Origin: Shewanella canadensis
GTDB taxonomy: Bacteria > Pseudomonadota > Gammaproteobacteria > Enterobacterales > Shewanellaceae
Reading direction: 5' to 3'
DNA length: 64,000 nt
NCBI RefSeq assembly: GCF_003966225.1
Contig: NZ_RXNU01000001.1
Coordinates: 496,001-560,000, forward strand
In this document: positions 34,901 through 44,807 of the stretch, piece after piece
How positions within the stretch are numbered: the first letter of the stretch is position 1
Layout of the letters: every line of letters starts with the position of its first letter
The notes under the pieces: generated by a model
Database searches by the model: none
The model's input: the letters and a program-made list of their open reading frames with translations, nothing else
Told to the model about the DNA's origin: nothing
Program-made: the position numbers and the translations under genes

Positions 34901-35373
34901 GGTGGTAAATCTCGTCGTTAAACAATTTGAAGTGTGTAGAAGTATCTACATCTAGACGGCCATTTTAGTTGAAAACAGATCGGATGACACCCTTTTCGCT
35001 AAATTTTGTGGAGTAAGGCTCAGTATTCTTGCCGTAAGCTCAGGATAACTGGGGTATCTGTTTTTATTATCTCCTTGTTATTTAACTAGTTGTTCATTTT
35101 TTACTTGGCTGCCTGTTAATCATAAACTTTGTTTGTGATTACATATTCAATTTTTTGAGTAAAAGAGATCCGATGACTTATCTCTCAACCCTCTAAAAAA
35201 CAAGCTAACAGTTTGTTGTTAAAGTATTAATCCACCTTTAATTTACTGATTACGATTAAGAAAATGTTGAATATTTTCGATATGAGCGAATTTTAATTGC
35301 GTCCCACTGCCTAGTAGGGGAAAATATGCGTCCACAATTGCCCGCAACCCCCCAATAATAAGCAGGAGAGAGC
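34901..35373. other. metK-tkt divergent intergenic region
   Basis: A 473-bp spacer holding the two divergent promoters. Apart from the MetJ-like site, no gene, long repeat or confident operator was recognised. The tkt ribosome-binding site AGGAGAG (about 35363) lies near its end. Confidence 0.4.
34941..34960 (-). promoter_or_regulatory. MetJ-box-like site upstream of metK
   Basis: On the minus strand GTCTAGATGT (34957-34948) matches the centre of tandem MetJ boxes (AGACGTCT repeats) with one difference. It is followed by AGATACTTC as a weak second box. It lies about 48-57 bases before the metK start, as expected for methionine repression. This is inference from the consensus. Confidence 0.5.
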
Positions 35374-37365
35374 ATGTCATCTCGCAAAGAACTCGCAAAC
35401 GCTATCCGCGCATTAACTATGGATGCCGTTCAAAAAGCCAAATCTGGTCACCCAGGTGCACCAATGGGGATGGCGGATATTGCTGAAGTGCTATGGAATG
35501 ATTTCCTTAAGCACAACCCAAACAACCCTGAATGGGTTGATCGCGACCGTTTCATTTTATCAAACGGCCACGGCTCAATGCTTATTTACTCTTTGCTTCA
35601 CCTTACGGGTTATGCATTGCCAATCGAAGAGCTGCAAAACTTCCGTCAACTTCACTCTAAAACGCCTGGTCACCCGGAGTATGGTTACACACCAGGTGTT
35701 GAAACGACGACGGGTCCATTAGGTGCCGGTATCAGTAACGCTGTAGGTATGGCTATTGCTGAGAAGACATTGGCTGCTCAGTTTAACCGCCCGGGTCACG
35801 ACATCGTCGATCACTTCACCTATTGCTTCCTTGGTGATGGCTGTTTGATGGAAGGTATCTCCCACGAAGCCTGTTCTCTAGCCGGTACTTTAGGTCTGGG
35901 TAAGCTTGTCGCATTCTGGGATGACAACGGTATCTCTATCGACGGACACGTCGAAGGCTGGTTCACCGACGATACGCCTAAGCGTTTCGAATCATATGGC
36001 TGGCACGTGATTGCTAACGTCGATGGCCACGATAGTGATGCTATCCGCGCGGCGATCGAAGAAGCTAAATCGGTCACCGATAAGCCAACGATGATCTGCT
36101 GTAAGACAACAATCGGTTTTGGTTCACCAAACAAATCTGGTAGCCACGATTGTCACGGCGCACCATTAGGCGATGCTGAAATCCAAGCTACACGTGAGTT
36201 CCTTGGTTGGGAGCATGGCGCATTTGAAATCCCTGAAAATGTTTATACGGGTTGGGATGCAAAAGATATTGGCGCGACCAGAGAGTCTGCGTGGAATGAA
36301 AAGTTAGCCTCATATAAGGCTGAATTCCCTGAGTTGGCAAGTGAATATGAACGTCGTGTTATTACCGGCGAACTCCCTGCTGACTTCGAAGCTAAGGCAC
36401 AAGCCTTCATTCAAGAGTGTCAGGATAAAGCGGAAGGCATTGCCAGCCGTAAAGCATCACAAAATGCTATCGCTACATTCGGTGCTATCTTACCTGAAAT
36501 GTTAGGTGGCAGCGCCGACTTAGCGGGTTCTAACCTGACACTTTGGTCTGGTTCTAAAGGTATTCAAGACGATGCCGCGGGTAACTACATCTATTACGGT
36601 GTACGTGAATTCGGTATGAGCGGCATCATGAATGGTGTGTCACTGCACGGTGGTTTCATCAACTTCGGCGCGACGTTCATGATGTTTATGGAATACGCTC
36701 GTAACGCAGTACGTATGTCTGCGCTGATGGGCATTCAAAACATCTTCGTTTATACCCACGATTCAATTGGTCAAGGTGAAGATGGCCCAACTCATCAGCC
36801 TGTAGAGCAATTGGCTAACCTGCGTATGACTCCGAATATGACGGTATGGCGTCCATGTGATGCAGCCGAAACGGCAGTATCCTGGAAGAACGCGATTGAA
36901 CGTCGAGAGGCGCCAACCTCATTGATCTTTAGCCGTCAAGGCCTAAAGGCTCAACCACGTAGCGCTCAGCAGTTAGCGGATGTGGCTAAAGGTGGCTATG
37001 TCTTAGTCGATTGCGCCGGTACTCCGGATCTGATCCTTATCGCTACAGGCTCTGAAGTACAGCTAGCTGTCGATTCAGCGGCACTGCTTACAGAACAGGG
37101 TCAGAAGGTGCGCGTAGTGTCTATGCCGTCAACGAATGAGTTTGATAAGCAAGATGCGGCATACAAAGAATCTGTATTGCCAAGCACTGTGACTAAGCGT
37201 GTTGCAATCGAAGCGGCTCATGTCGATTTCTGGCATAAGTATGTTGGATTCGGTGGCGCGGTTGTTGGTATGACTACGTTCGGTGAGTCGGCTCCAGGTG
37301 GCGAGTTGCTGAAGTACTTTGGATTCACTGTCGACAATGTCGTTGAAACGGCTAAAGGGCTTTAA
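35374..37365 (+). CDS. tkt: Transketolase
   Basis: A 663-residue ThDP enzyme of the pentose phosphate pathway and close to E. coli TktA in length. Seen are [12 protein letters not shown] near residue 25, the ThDP motif GDGCLMEG (about 154), the [18 protein letters not shown] loop and [15 protein letters not shown] in the pyrimidine-binding domain. AGGAGAGAGC precedes ATG 35374. It opens the plus-strand run tkt-epd-pgk-fba, linking pentose phosphate flux to lower glycolysis and gluconeogenesis. Confidence 0.96.
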   Translation: MSSRKELANAIRALTMDAVQKAKSGHPGAPMGMADIAEVLWNDFLKHNPNNPEWVDRDRFILSNGHGSMLIYSLLHLTGYALPIEELQNFRQLHSKTPGHPEYGYTPGVETTTGPLGAGISNAVGMAIAEKTLAAQFNRPGHDIVDHFTYCFLGDGCLMEGISHEACSLAGTLGLGKLVAFWDDNGISIDGHVEGWFTDDTPKRFESYGWHVIANVDGHDSDAIRAAIEEAKSVTDKPTMICCKTTIGFGSPNKSGSHDCHGAPLGDAEIQATREFLGWEHGAFEIPENVYTGWDAKDIGATRESAWNEKLASYKAEFPELASEYERRVITGELPADFEAKAQAFIQECQDKAEGIASRKASQNAIATFGAILPEMLGGSADLAGSNLTLWSGSKGIQDDAAGNYIYYGVREFGMSGIMNGVSLHGGFINFGATFMMFMEYARNAVRMSALMGIQNIFVYTHDSIGQGEDGPTHQPVEQLANLRMTPNMTVWRPCDAAETAVSWKNAIERREAPTSLIFSRQGLKAQPRSAQQLADVAKGGYVLVDCAGTPDLILIATGSEVQLAVDSAALLTEQGQKVRVVSMPSTNEFDKQDAAYKESVLPSTVTKRVAIEAAHVDFWHKYVGFGGAVVGMTTFGESAPGGELLKYFGFTVDNVVETAKGL

Positions 37366-37511
37366 TCAGTTTTAGCCAAGGCAAAATCGTGATGCACCTT
37401 GATTACCAAGCTTGATAATTAAGTGCATCCCTTTGCTAATAAAGATACGAAAATATAGAGTGCTTCAGACTTCTGTTTTCCTTAAGTCTCTATGCTAAGT
37501 GCTCATGTTAT

Positions 37512-37539
37512 AACGGCTTACCTAAGAGGGTAGGCCGTT
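37512..37539 (+). terminator. Hairpin between tkt and epd
   Basis: AACGGCTTACC pairs with GGTAGGCCGTT (11 bp with one wobble) around TAAGAG. The following sequence GTTGTATC is only partly T-rich, so this could be a weak terminator or a processing or attenuation hairpin. It sits 31 bp before the epd start. Confidence 0.5.
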
Positions 37540-37570
37540 GTTGTATCAATGAAAGGATAGAAATAGTTTA

Positions 37571-38593
37571 ATGATCAGAGTCGCAATCAATGGATATGGC
37601 CGTATAGGTCGTTCAATTCTTCGTGCTCTTTACGAGTCGGGTAAACGCGATCAAATTCAGATCGTGGCCATCAATGAACTTGCTACACCCGAAGCCATGC
37701 TTCATCTTACTCTATACGATACGACTCACGGACGCTTTCAATCTCAGGCTGCTCTCGATGCAGACGGTCATAAAATGGTTATCGGTGACGATGCCATTAC
37801 GCTCTTACATGAAAGTGATCCCACTAAACTCCCGTGGCGGGAGATGGATATCGATATTGTTTATGAAGCGACGGGGGCATTTTCCGATAGAGCAAGCTGT
37901 GAAGCTCATGTCCATGCAGGTGCGAAACAAGTATTGATAAGTCATCCAAGCTCGAGCGATGTCGATGCGACGATTGTCTATGGGGTCAACCACCACCTTC
38001 TTAAAGCAGAGCATACAGTGGTCTCCAATGCCTCATGTACAACAAACTGTATTGTGCCTGTCATCGAAGTGTTAGATGAATACTTTAAAGTCAAAAGTGG
38101 AGCCATAACGACGATTCACTCTGCGATGAATGATCAGCAAGTGATCGATGCCTATCATGTTGATCTGCGAAGAACACGCGCCGCAGGCCAGTCAATTATT
38201 CCGGTTGATACTAAGTTAGCCAGAGGAATCGAGCGCATACTGCCTCAGATGAAAGATAAATTTGAAGCTATTTCGGTGCGGGTGCCCACGATCAATGTCA
38301 CAGCAATCGATCTTTCTGTGACTCTGGAATCAAGAGTTGACATTGCTCACGTAAATCGGGTGCTTTCGACTTCGTCTACAGGCCTTTATAAGGGCGTTTT
38401 AGGCTATACTAATGAGCCATTAGTATCGTGTGATTTTAACCACGATCCAAGATCTTGCATAGTCGATGGTACCCAGACCCGAGTCAGTGACGGTCATTTA
38501 GTGAAGCTGCTCCTATGGTGCGACAACGAATGGGGCTTTGCTAACCGCATGTTAGATACCAGTTTAGAGATGATAAAAGCCAGAAGAGCTTAA
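37571..38593 (+). CDS. epd: Erythrose-4-phosphate dehydrogenase
   Basis: A 340-residue member of the GAPDH fold. The NAD-binding NGYGRIGR (7-14) and active-site Cys156 in SNASCTTNC are present. Assignment to Epd rather than GapA rests on the overall match to E. coli Epd, including the [10 protein letters not shown] and [19 protein letters not shown] segments, and on the epd-pgk-fba order. Epd oxidises erythrose-4-phosphate to 4-phosphoerythronate for pyridoxal phosphate synthesis. The gap to pgk (214 bp) holds a heptamer array. Confidence 0.92.
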   Translation: MIRVAINGYGRIGRSILRALYESGKRDQIQIVAINELATPEAMLHLTLYDTTHGRFQSQAALDADGHKMVIGDDAITLLHESDPTKLPWREMDIDIVYEATGAFSDRASCEAHVHAGAKQVLISHPSSSDVDATIVYGVNHHLLKAEHTVVSNASCTTNCIVPVIEVLDEYFKVKSGAITTIHSAMNDQQVIDAYHVDLRRTRAAGQSIIPVDTKLARGIERILPQMKDKFEAISVRVPTINVTAIDLSVTLESRVDIAHVNRVLSTSSTGLYKGVLGYTNEPLVSCDFNHDPRSCIVDGTQTRVSDGHLVKLLLWCDNEWGFANRMLDTSLEMIKARRA

Positions 38594-38652
38594 AAGAAGG
38601 TACTAGGAAAAGCAGATGCGAGGGAAAGCATTATAGCTTCGGTATTATGCAA

Positions 38653-38707
38653 AACCTAGAACCTAGAACCTAGAACCTAGAACCTAGAACCTAGAACCTA
38701 GAACCTA
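38653..38707. repeat. Heptamer array AACCTAG x7
   Basis: Seven perfect copies of AACCTAG plus a partial AACCTA, inside the epd-pgk spacer. This is the same unit as the csdA-csdE array about 31 kb away. Confidence 0.96.
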
Positions 38708-38762
38708 AATTTTTAACCTGATGGCTTGGTGTTGTGTCCCGGCGGTCAGGAAACCAGTTTAT

Positions 38763-38797
38763 TTTTAACCTTTAACTTTTAATTTTAAACATTTAAG
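38763..38797. repeat. AT-rich period-7 tract before pgk
   Basis: Five imperfect heptamers run TTTTAAC, CTTTAAC, TTTTAAT, TTTAAAC, ATTTAAG up to the pgk ribosome-binding site. Period seven matches the other arrays but the base composition differs, so common origin is uncertain. Confidence 0.6.
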
Positions 38798-38807
38798 GAA
38801 ACATAAA

Positions 38808-39983
38808 ATGGCTATTATCAATATGTCAGAGTTAGATCTCCAAGGTAAGCGAGTGCTTATTCGTGAAGATCTTAATGTACCAGTCAGTGACGGTGTGGTG
38901 ACCAGTGATGCGCGTCTTCGTGCTGCACTGCCTACGATCAAACTTGCACTCGAGAAGGGCGCTGCCGTTATGGTTATGTCTCATCTTGGTCGTCCAACTG
39001 AAGGTGAATATAATGCAGAGTTTTCACTGCAACCTGTCGTTAATTACCTGACAAAAGCGCTAGAGTGCCCAGTGCGTCTGGCGACTGATTACCTCGATGG
39101 CGTCGAAGCCAATGTGGGCGAGCTTGTTGTGTTTGAAAACGTTCGCTTCAATGTCGGTGAGAAGAAAAACGATGAAGCTCTGGCTAAAAAACTTGCTGCG
39201 CTTTGTGATGTCTATGTGATGGATGCCTTCGGTACCGCTCATCGAGCTCAGGCATCGACTCATGGTGTCGGCCTGCATGCTGCAGTGGCTTGCGCGGGTC
39301 CACTACTTGCCGGTGAGCTTGAAGCTCTGGGTAAGGCGATGGATAACCCGGCACGTCCATTAGTTGCCATCGTTGGTGGCTCAAAAGTGTCGACTAAGCT
39401 TACCGTTCTCGAGAGCCTTTCAGGCATCGTCGATCAGCTTGTTGTTGGTGGTGGAATTGCGAATACCTTTATCGCTGCAGCGGGACACGAAGTGGGTAAA
39501 TCACTTTACGAAGCCGATCTGATTGAAGAGGCTAAGCGTCTTGTTGCTAATGCTCAGAGCCGTGGTGGCGATATCCCTGTGCCAACCGATGTGGTTGTGG
39601 CTAGCGAGTTCAGCCCAACAGCGAGTGCGACACTTAAAGATGTGAGTGAAGTCACGAGCGACGATATGATCTTCGATATTGGTCCAGATAGCGCAGAAGC
39701 ATTATCTGAAATATTAAAGAATGCAGGAACCATCGTATGGAATGGTCCTTTAGGCGTATTTGAGTTCGATCAGTTTGGTGAAGGTACTAAGCGTATCGCT
39801 CAAGCGATTGCAGATTCGAATGCATTCTCGATTGCCGGTGGTGGTGATACGTTAGCGGCTGTTGATAAGTACGATATTGCGGATAAAGTTTCATATATCT
39901 CAACGGGTGGCGGTGCATTCCTCGAATTCCTCGAAGGAAAAGAGTTGCCAGCCGTTGCTATGCTTGAATCTCGCGGAAAATAG
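38808..39983 (+). CDS. pgk: Phosphoglycerate kinase
   Basis: A 391-residue glycolytic kinase, full length compared with E. coli Pgk (387). Seen are [17 protein letters not shown], the [10 protein letters not shown] loop, [13 protein letters not shown], and the nucleotide-binding GGSKVSTKL with GGGDTLAA near the end. It transfers phosphate from 1,3-bisphosphoglycerate to ADP. AAGGAAAC precedes ATG 38808. It is followed by fba after a 229-bp AT-rich spacer without a strong terminator. Confidence 0.97.
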   Translation: MAIINMSELDLQGKRVLIREDLNVPVSDGVVTSDARLRAALPTIKLALEKGAAVMVMSHLGRPTEGEYNAEFSLQPVVNYLTKALECPVRLATDYLDGVEANVGELVVFENVRFNVGEKKNDEALAKKLAALCDVYVMDAFGTAHRAQASTHGVGLHAAVACAGPLLAGELEALGKAMDNPARPLVAIVGGSKVSTKLTVLESLSGIVDQLVVGGGIANTFIAAAGHEVGKSLYEADLIEEAKRLVANAQSRGGDIPVPTDVVVASEFSPTASATLKDVSEVTSDDMIFDIGPDSAEALSEILKNAGTIVWNGPLGVFEFDQFGEGTKRIAQAIADSNAFSIAGGGDTLAAVDKYDIADKVSYISTGGGAFLEFLEGKELPAVAMLESRGK

Positions 39984-40212
39984 AAAATAAAGAGCAAGTA
40001 AATAGCTGAAGAAATAATAAAAATCAGCAAAATAGTTTAAATCAAAATAAAAAAAACCGTGCTTTGACTCGTGTTAATGAACCAGCTTTCTAAGTGGGAA
40101 TAAAAGATCATAGAATCCTTATTCATTCATTCTCATGGGTTAAAGCATATAAAAATCAATCCAAACGATAGTGACCTCGGTGATGCCAATCACCCTATTA
40201 TTGGAGTAAAAA

Positions 40213-41277
40213 ATGGCTTTAATTTCCCTACGTCAAATGCTAGACCATGCTGCAGAACATGGTTATGGCGTCCCCGCTTTTAACGTAAACAACCTTGAGC
40301 AGATGCGCGCAATCATGCAAGCTGCTGAGGCGACCGATAGCCCTGTTATCGTTCAGGCTTCGGCTGGTGCACGTAAGTATGCTCGTCCTCAGTTCCTTAA
40401 GTATCTGATGGCTGCGGCGCTTGAGCAGTACCCTGATATCCCGGTGTGTATTCACCAGGACCATGGTACCGATCCTGATATTTGTCAGCGCTCAATTCAG
40501 TTAGGCATGTCATCGGTAATGATGGACGGTTCATTGATGGCAGACGGTAAGACTCCTGCTTCATATGAGTATAACGTTGACGTTACCCGCAAGACGGTAG
40601 CTTTTGCTCACGCTTGTGGTGTTTCTGTTGAAGGTGAAATCGGTTGCCTGGGTAGTCTTGAAACGGGTGAAGCCGGTGAAGAAGATGGGATCGGTGCTGC
40701 AGGTATTTTGAGCATGGACCAGATGCTAACCACACCTGAAGAGGCGGCGCGTTTCGTTGCCGATACTCATGTCGATGCATTGGCTATTGCCATTGGTACC
40801 AGTCATGGTGCGTATAAGTTTAGCCGTAAACCTACCGGCGATGTATTGCGTATCGATCGTATTAAAGAGATCCACGCGCGTATTCCTAACACTCACTTGG
40901 TGATGCATGGTTCTTCATCAGTACCACAAGAGTGGTTGAAGGTGATTAATGAGTACGGTGGCAATATGCCTGAAACCTATGGTGTGCCTTTAGAGGAGAT
41001 CGTTGAAGGTATCAAGCATGGCGTTCGCAAGGTCAATATCGATACCGATCTACGTTTAGCCTCTACGGGTGCTGTACGTAAGTTCTTAGCCGAAAACCCA
41101 AGTGAATTTGACCCGCGTAAGTTCCTTAAGGCGTCTATGGAAGCGATGGCCGACATCTGTACTACGCGCTACGAAGCCTTTGGTTGTGCCGGCATGGGCT
41201 CTAAGATTAAGCCTAAGTCACTGCAGGCTATGTATAAAGCATACCAATCAGGTGAACTTGATCCGCAGATTAAATAA
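40213..41277 (+). CDS. fba: Class II fructose-1,6-bisphosphate aldolase, Calvin-cycle subtype
   Basis: A 354-residue zinc aldolase. His81, Asp83 and His84 in [10 protein letters not shown] are zinc and catalytic residues; [13 protein letters not shown] and the VHGV-like later His motifs ([10 protein letters not shown]) are also present. The sequence follows the so-called Calvin-cycle subtype found in autotrophs and many gammaproteobacteria, not the shorter E. coli FbaA form, yet it sits in the classic epd-pgk-fba order. Function is glycolysis and gluconeogenesis. TTGGAGT precedes ATG 40213. A hairpin GGTGAT-GCCA-ATCACC lies at 40179-40194, just ahead of it. Confidence 0.94.
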   Translation: MALISLRQMLDHAAEHGYGVPAFNVNNLEQMRAIMQAAEATDSPVIVQASAGARKYARPQFLKYLMAAALEQYPDIPVCIHQDHGTDPDICQRSIQLGMSSVMMDGSLMADGKTPASYEYNVDVTRKTVAFAHACGVSVEGEIGCLGSLETGEAGEEDGIGAAGILSMDQMLTTPEEAARFVADTHVDALAIAIGTSHGAYKFSRKPTGDVLRIDRIKEIHARIPNTHLVMHGSSSVPQEWLKVINEYGGNMPETYGVPLEEIVEGIKHGVRKVNIDTDLRLASTGAVRKFLAENPSEFDPRKFLKASMEAMADICTTRYEAFGCAGMGSKIKPKSLQAMYKAYQSGELDPQIK

Positions 41278-41307
41278 GTCATTTTAATCTAAAAGCTAAC
41301 CTGTCTT

Positions 41308-41337
41308 AAATGCCCGCCTAGTGCGGGCATTTTTATT
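41308..41337 (+). terminator. fba terminator
   Basis: AAATGCCCGC and GCGGGCATTT form a 10-bp stem around CTAGT, followed by TTTATT. It lies 30 bp after the fba stop. Confidence 0.9.
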
Positions 41338-41491
41338 CCTGTCGTTCTTATGTTTACCTGAAGGCTGCTGCGGTAAAGCATCGATCATCGATAAGTCATA
41401 TGTGAGCCGTATCAATCATTTTCAATTCTGTTTTGTGAGTGTTAATATTGCGCCGATTTTAAGGGATATGATCTTTCGGAGTAGTATAAAA

Positions 41492-42232
41492 ATGAAAAAA
41501 TTGCTTATAGCATCTGCTATTTTAATGGCTGCACCTTTTGCTGCTCAAGCGGGCGCTAACTTTGTCGAAGGCGATAAGATATTCGGCGGAGATGCTGAAC
41601 TGGGTGCGACGCTGACAACCGGTAATACCGAAACCACATCGGTTAAAGGCCGTCTTGATATGAAGCATGAACTGGGCAACTGGGAAAACCAGTACCTGTT
41701 GGAAGCTTTATATAAAGAGGACACAGGTGAGGTGACCGGTAAGCGTTACTACGGCTTAATTCAGGCGGATTATAAGTTCGATGAAAAGAGCTATACGTTC
41801 GTTAACGGTAACCATGAGATAGACCCATTTACCGGTTTCGATTCAAAATCTACTGTCTCTGCCGGTTATGGTCACAAATTTATCGATACGGGCAAGACAT
41901 TGTTCAATGTTGAAGTCGGTCCGGGTTATCAATATAAGCGTCTGGACGATGAAAGCGCTGCGGCAGCCGGATACGAAACTGAGGATAGTTGGGTTGCTCA
42001 CGGTGTGGTTAATTTTGAGAAGCAGATAACAGAGTCTTCAAAGTTTAAGCAGATGTTTGTGGCTGACTATGGTGACAGTTTAGAGGGGCGTTCGGAAACT
42101 TCTATCACTGCTAACATTATCGGAGCACTTGCGATGAAGTTTGCCGTTATTGTCCGTTATAACAGTGAGCCGTTAGACGATAAGAAAAGCACAGATACCG
42201 AAACTAATATGACCTTGCTGTATGCATTTTAA
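41492..42232 (+). CDS. DUF481 outer-membrane protein (YdiY-like)
   Basis: A 246-residue precursor with a signal peptide ending FAAQA, followed by a DUF481 beta-barrel-like domain: GDAELGATLTTGNTETTSVKGR, NQYLLEALYKE, and a C-terminal strand ending TLLYAF with terminal Phe, typical of outer-membrane proteins. The role of the family is not established. The frame is open from 41321 through the fba terminator, but ATG 41492 (MKKLLIAS) follows GGAG and begins the signal peptide. A strong terminator follows. Confidence 0.87.
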   Translation: MKKLLIASAILMAAPFAAQAGANFVEGDKIFGGDAELGATLTTGNTETTSVKGRLDMKHELGNWENQYLLEALYKEDTGEVTGKRYYGLIQADYKFDEKSYTFVNGNHEIDPFTGFDSKSTVSAGYGHKFIDTGKTLFNVEVGPGYQYKRLDDESAAAAGYETEDSWVAHGVVNFEKQITESSKFKQMFVADYGDSLEGRSETSITANIIGALAMKFAVIVRYNSEPLDDKKSTDTETNMTLLYAF

Positions 42233-42254
42233 GTCATACTAAGTGACATCTGAT

Positions 42255-42276
42255 AAGCACCTTCGGGTGCTTTTTT
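42255..42276 (+). terminator. Terminator after DUF481 gene
   Basis: AAGCACC-TTCG-GGTGCTT with a UUCG-type tetraloop and TTTTTT tail, 22 bp after the stop codon. Confidence 0.92.
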
Positions 42277-42498
42277 ATTGTGAAAATTCAGCTTAAATAT
42301 GAATTTTACCCCCCTCTTTATTTACCTTTAGTTAACCGATGTAACCTTCTCTCTATAGCTATCTTCTTAATTTTAAAGTATTAACGTGCTCCTTGTCACG
42401 AATTTGCTCTTTGCTCATGCATAACTTATTGCGATCACAGATTGACGTGCTAGGAATCGTTACAATGTTTTGCCATATACTTGATTTGAGGCAGATAA

Positions 42499-43245
42499 AT
42501 GCAAATTGGTTGCTGTTGGTTTGATATGAGTCGGAAGACTTTGTCCAATCTGATTAATGACACCAGTTGGAAAATGTCTGCCGTTGAATTCTCTGTGCTG
42601 GAGATGCTGGTTAAACATCGCGGTAAGGTGCTCTCTATTCAGGAATTACTGCTGGGGATGCCTGTCGAAAACCGTAAGGTAGAGAAATTAACCGAATCGA
42701 TAGAGCGGATCTGTTTTTACCTTGAGAAGCGATACGCCTCCTTGATCGAACGGGTCGATGATCAAGGTTATGTATTACATAATAAACCTTCGGTTAAATC
42801 AGGCGAGCTTTCCTCTACACCCTTTAGAAGTATCTCTAAGAAGCACTACAGCATCTTGGTTGCTCAAATCTTATTGTTGATTGTTCTCATCTACTCATTT
42901 TTTGAGCCTGCAGTGGATATCAAGCCCGAAAATAAACATGTGATTACAACACTGTCCGGTACCCTCTCCTATTTCCCATCCTTTAGCTCAGAGGAGCAGG
43001 AACAAGCCTATTTTTATCAGAGTAATCATTTTATCGAGTCTATCGAAACCTGCTCTGTTACGATGTGGCGACAGATTTTTTTGTCTATATCCTCTGATAA
43101 CCCGGAAAATGGCGTTATCAGTATTGCGCTTAGAAACGATACTGGCGGCAAAGCCGAAATGAAGACACTGAAGATAGTGCCGATAGATGGGCAGTGGAGT
43201 TTCATCAATCATGCCTGGTTAAAAAAAGTTGGGATCTGTGATTAA
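42499..43245 (+). CDS. ToxR/MarT-like membrane-bound winged-helix regulator, copy A
   Basis: A 248-residue protein. Residues about 1-95 form an OmpR-type winged helix, followed by one membrane helix (about 115-134) and a periplasmic domain with two cysteines (IETCSVTMW and the penultimate VGICD). No receiver domain, so it resembles ToxR, CadC and MarT, which bind DNA from the membrane. The stop codon lies inside the start of the next gene (GTGATTAA), a tight coupling to its FidL-like partner. A second, paralogous pair lies at 48506. Target genes are unknown; the cytochrome operon is a candidate. Confidence 0.8.
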   Translation: MQIGCCWFDMSRKTLSNLINDTSWKMSAVEFSVLEMLVKHRGKVLSIQELLLGMPVENRKVEKLTESIERICFYLEKRYASLIERVDDQGYVLHNKPSVKSGELSSTPFRSISKKHYSILVAQILLLIVLIYSFFEPAVDIKPENKHVITTLSGTLSYFPSFSSEEQEQAYFYQSNHFIESIETCSVTMWRQIFLSISSDNPENGVISIALRNDTGGKAEMKTLKIVPIDGQWSFINHAWLKKVGICD

Positions 43246-43771
43246 TCGCTTTACCGGTAGCCTTAGAGGTGAAGTTAAAGTCTGGCCACTTATCATCACC
43301 TTCTTGATGATTGTCGGCTTCTGTTTGGGACTTAATTACTACGTGATGAATGGCGAGAACCTCACCGCATCCTGCAGAGCGAATATCTACAATACCTTTG
43401 AGGATAGACCCACAGATGTTGTTATCGATATCACCACTAAAGGAAAGCGGGTGGAACTTCAGTACCGGTTTCTCGAAGAGGAGATCGAACAGAGTAGCAT
43501 CATCATGAGAGGGACACTGCTTGAGCTCGACCTTGAGACAATGACCTACCGATTAGCACTCGATAGTGGCGAGTTGCTTTCACATATTTCTCCACCCCGG
43601 TTTCCTGAGCGGATGAGCAGGCTTATCGAATATAGTCGTAACGCTCTCTCTGGAACTGCTCCCCACTCTATCCCGCTCGATATCCATGTACTGGATATGA
43701 ATGCAGTGCAAGGAAATGCGGTTATTCAGTTTCACCCCGGTAATGGCATCTGGGCCTGTGAGCTCAACTAA
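43238..43771 (+). CDS. FidL-like membrane-anchored periplasmic protein, copy A
   Basis: A 177-residue protein with one N-terminal membrane helix (about 15-34) and a periplasmic domain with paired cysteines (TASCRAN and the IWACELN end). It resembles FidL/YqeJ proteins that accompany MarT/YqeI regulators, in the manner of ToxS with ToxR. GTG 43238 is chosen because it overlaps the upstream stop by 8 bases exactly as in the paralogous pair (49233); TTG 43229 is less likely. Probable role: stabilising or gating the regulator's periplasmic domain. Confidence 0.7.
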   Translation: MINRFTGSLRGEVKVWPLIITFLMIVGFCLGLNYYVMNGENLTASCRANIYNTFEDRPTDVVIDITTKGKRVELQYRFLEEEIEQSSIIMRGTLLELDLETMTYRLALDSGELLSHISPPRFPERMSRLIEYSRNALSGTAPHSIPLDIHVLDMNAVQGNAVIQFHPGNGIWACELN

Positions 43772-44075
43772 CTTATTTATTCCTATATTCTCTCTGCGCT
43801 GGTTCCCTGTACCTCTTTATTTTTGATACTCCATCAGAAACATACACCGCGATAAACATTGCCTGTAATGGCTTAGATGTTAGTCATTAGATCCATATTC
43901 GAGAGTCTTCAAGAAGGTGTTAAGTCATTCTTTAATGCAGTAGAAAGCCTTTGTCTGTATCGTTCCTGTGCTTATCTCGCCTGATTTTGAGGGCATTGGC
44001 TCTTCTCTTCTCTGGGTCACTCTGCCCATGCCTTAATTCATCCAATTATCATGAAAGGGGTGGGTGATAAGCAGT
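43772..44075. other. Intergenic region before the heptamer array
   Basis: A 304-bp spacer after the FidL-like gene. No gene or strong hairpin was seen. Confidence 0.3.
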
Positions 44076-44215
44076 AGCTTATGCTCCATGACTTAGTGCT
44101 ATCGGCTCGTGACTTAAAACTTATGCCTTATGACTTATGACTTATGACTTGGAGCCTATAGCCTATAGCCTACGACCTACGACCTACGACCTATGAGCTA
44201 TGACCTATGACTTCA
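44076..44215. repeat. Degenerate heptamer array, about 20 units
   Basis: Twenty consecutive 7-bp units keep phase over 140 bp. Best units are GACTTAT, GACCTAC, AGCCTAT and GACCTAT, within the window-wide consensus RASYTAB; the first few units are eroded. The group II intron begins 15 bp beyond its end. Confidence 0.88.
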
Positions 44216-44807
44216 AGCTTATTCTTGTCCGTGCGACCTGAGGTCGTATGAAGCGCTGTTCACCGCGATAAGAGTGAACCATCTGTATCACCAGATGCCC
44301 CTAAGACTCTGAATAAAGAAGCGAGTCTGACAATGTAACGAAATTCGGTTTTATGCTGAATGGGAACAGAATCGTGAGAAGACGTTCCTCCTGATAACCA
44401 CAATCGGGTAAGTGCTAGGGTGTCAGTATGATGAACGTACGTGAATCCATGTAAGGTGCGTCATATGAGAAACAGCGGAAGTGGTTAATACGCTGTGGCC
44501 AAAAGGCACGAGAGTTGGAAAGAGATTGGACAGTGCTCTTTCGTGATCAAATAACTCTCCGCACTATAGTGGGCATCTAACCTGACGTTGCGCGACATAC
44601 GGAACAGGGTAAGCCTGTATTGCTCCCCTTGGGAAAGCGGTCTGCGAAGGCTACTGATAGTAATGCTGGTAAAGGAGGCTAGAAAAAGCGAATGCCGCAT
44701 TGTAATGATGCGGATACAGGTTGTTATCTGGCGCGAAAGCGAGCTGACTTCTAGCTGGTCTCCCGTTGCAAGATGATTTGAAGAACTTTATTCAAGGAGA
44801 AACGCAA

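Noticed and set aside
41321..41491. N-terminal extension of the DUF481 protein
   Set aside because: The extra codons run through the fba terminator. The signal peptide and ribosome-binding site mark ATG 41492.
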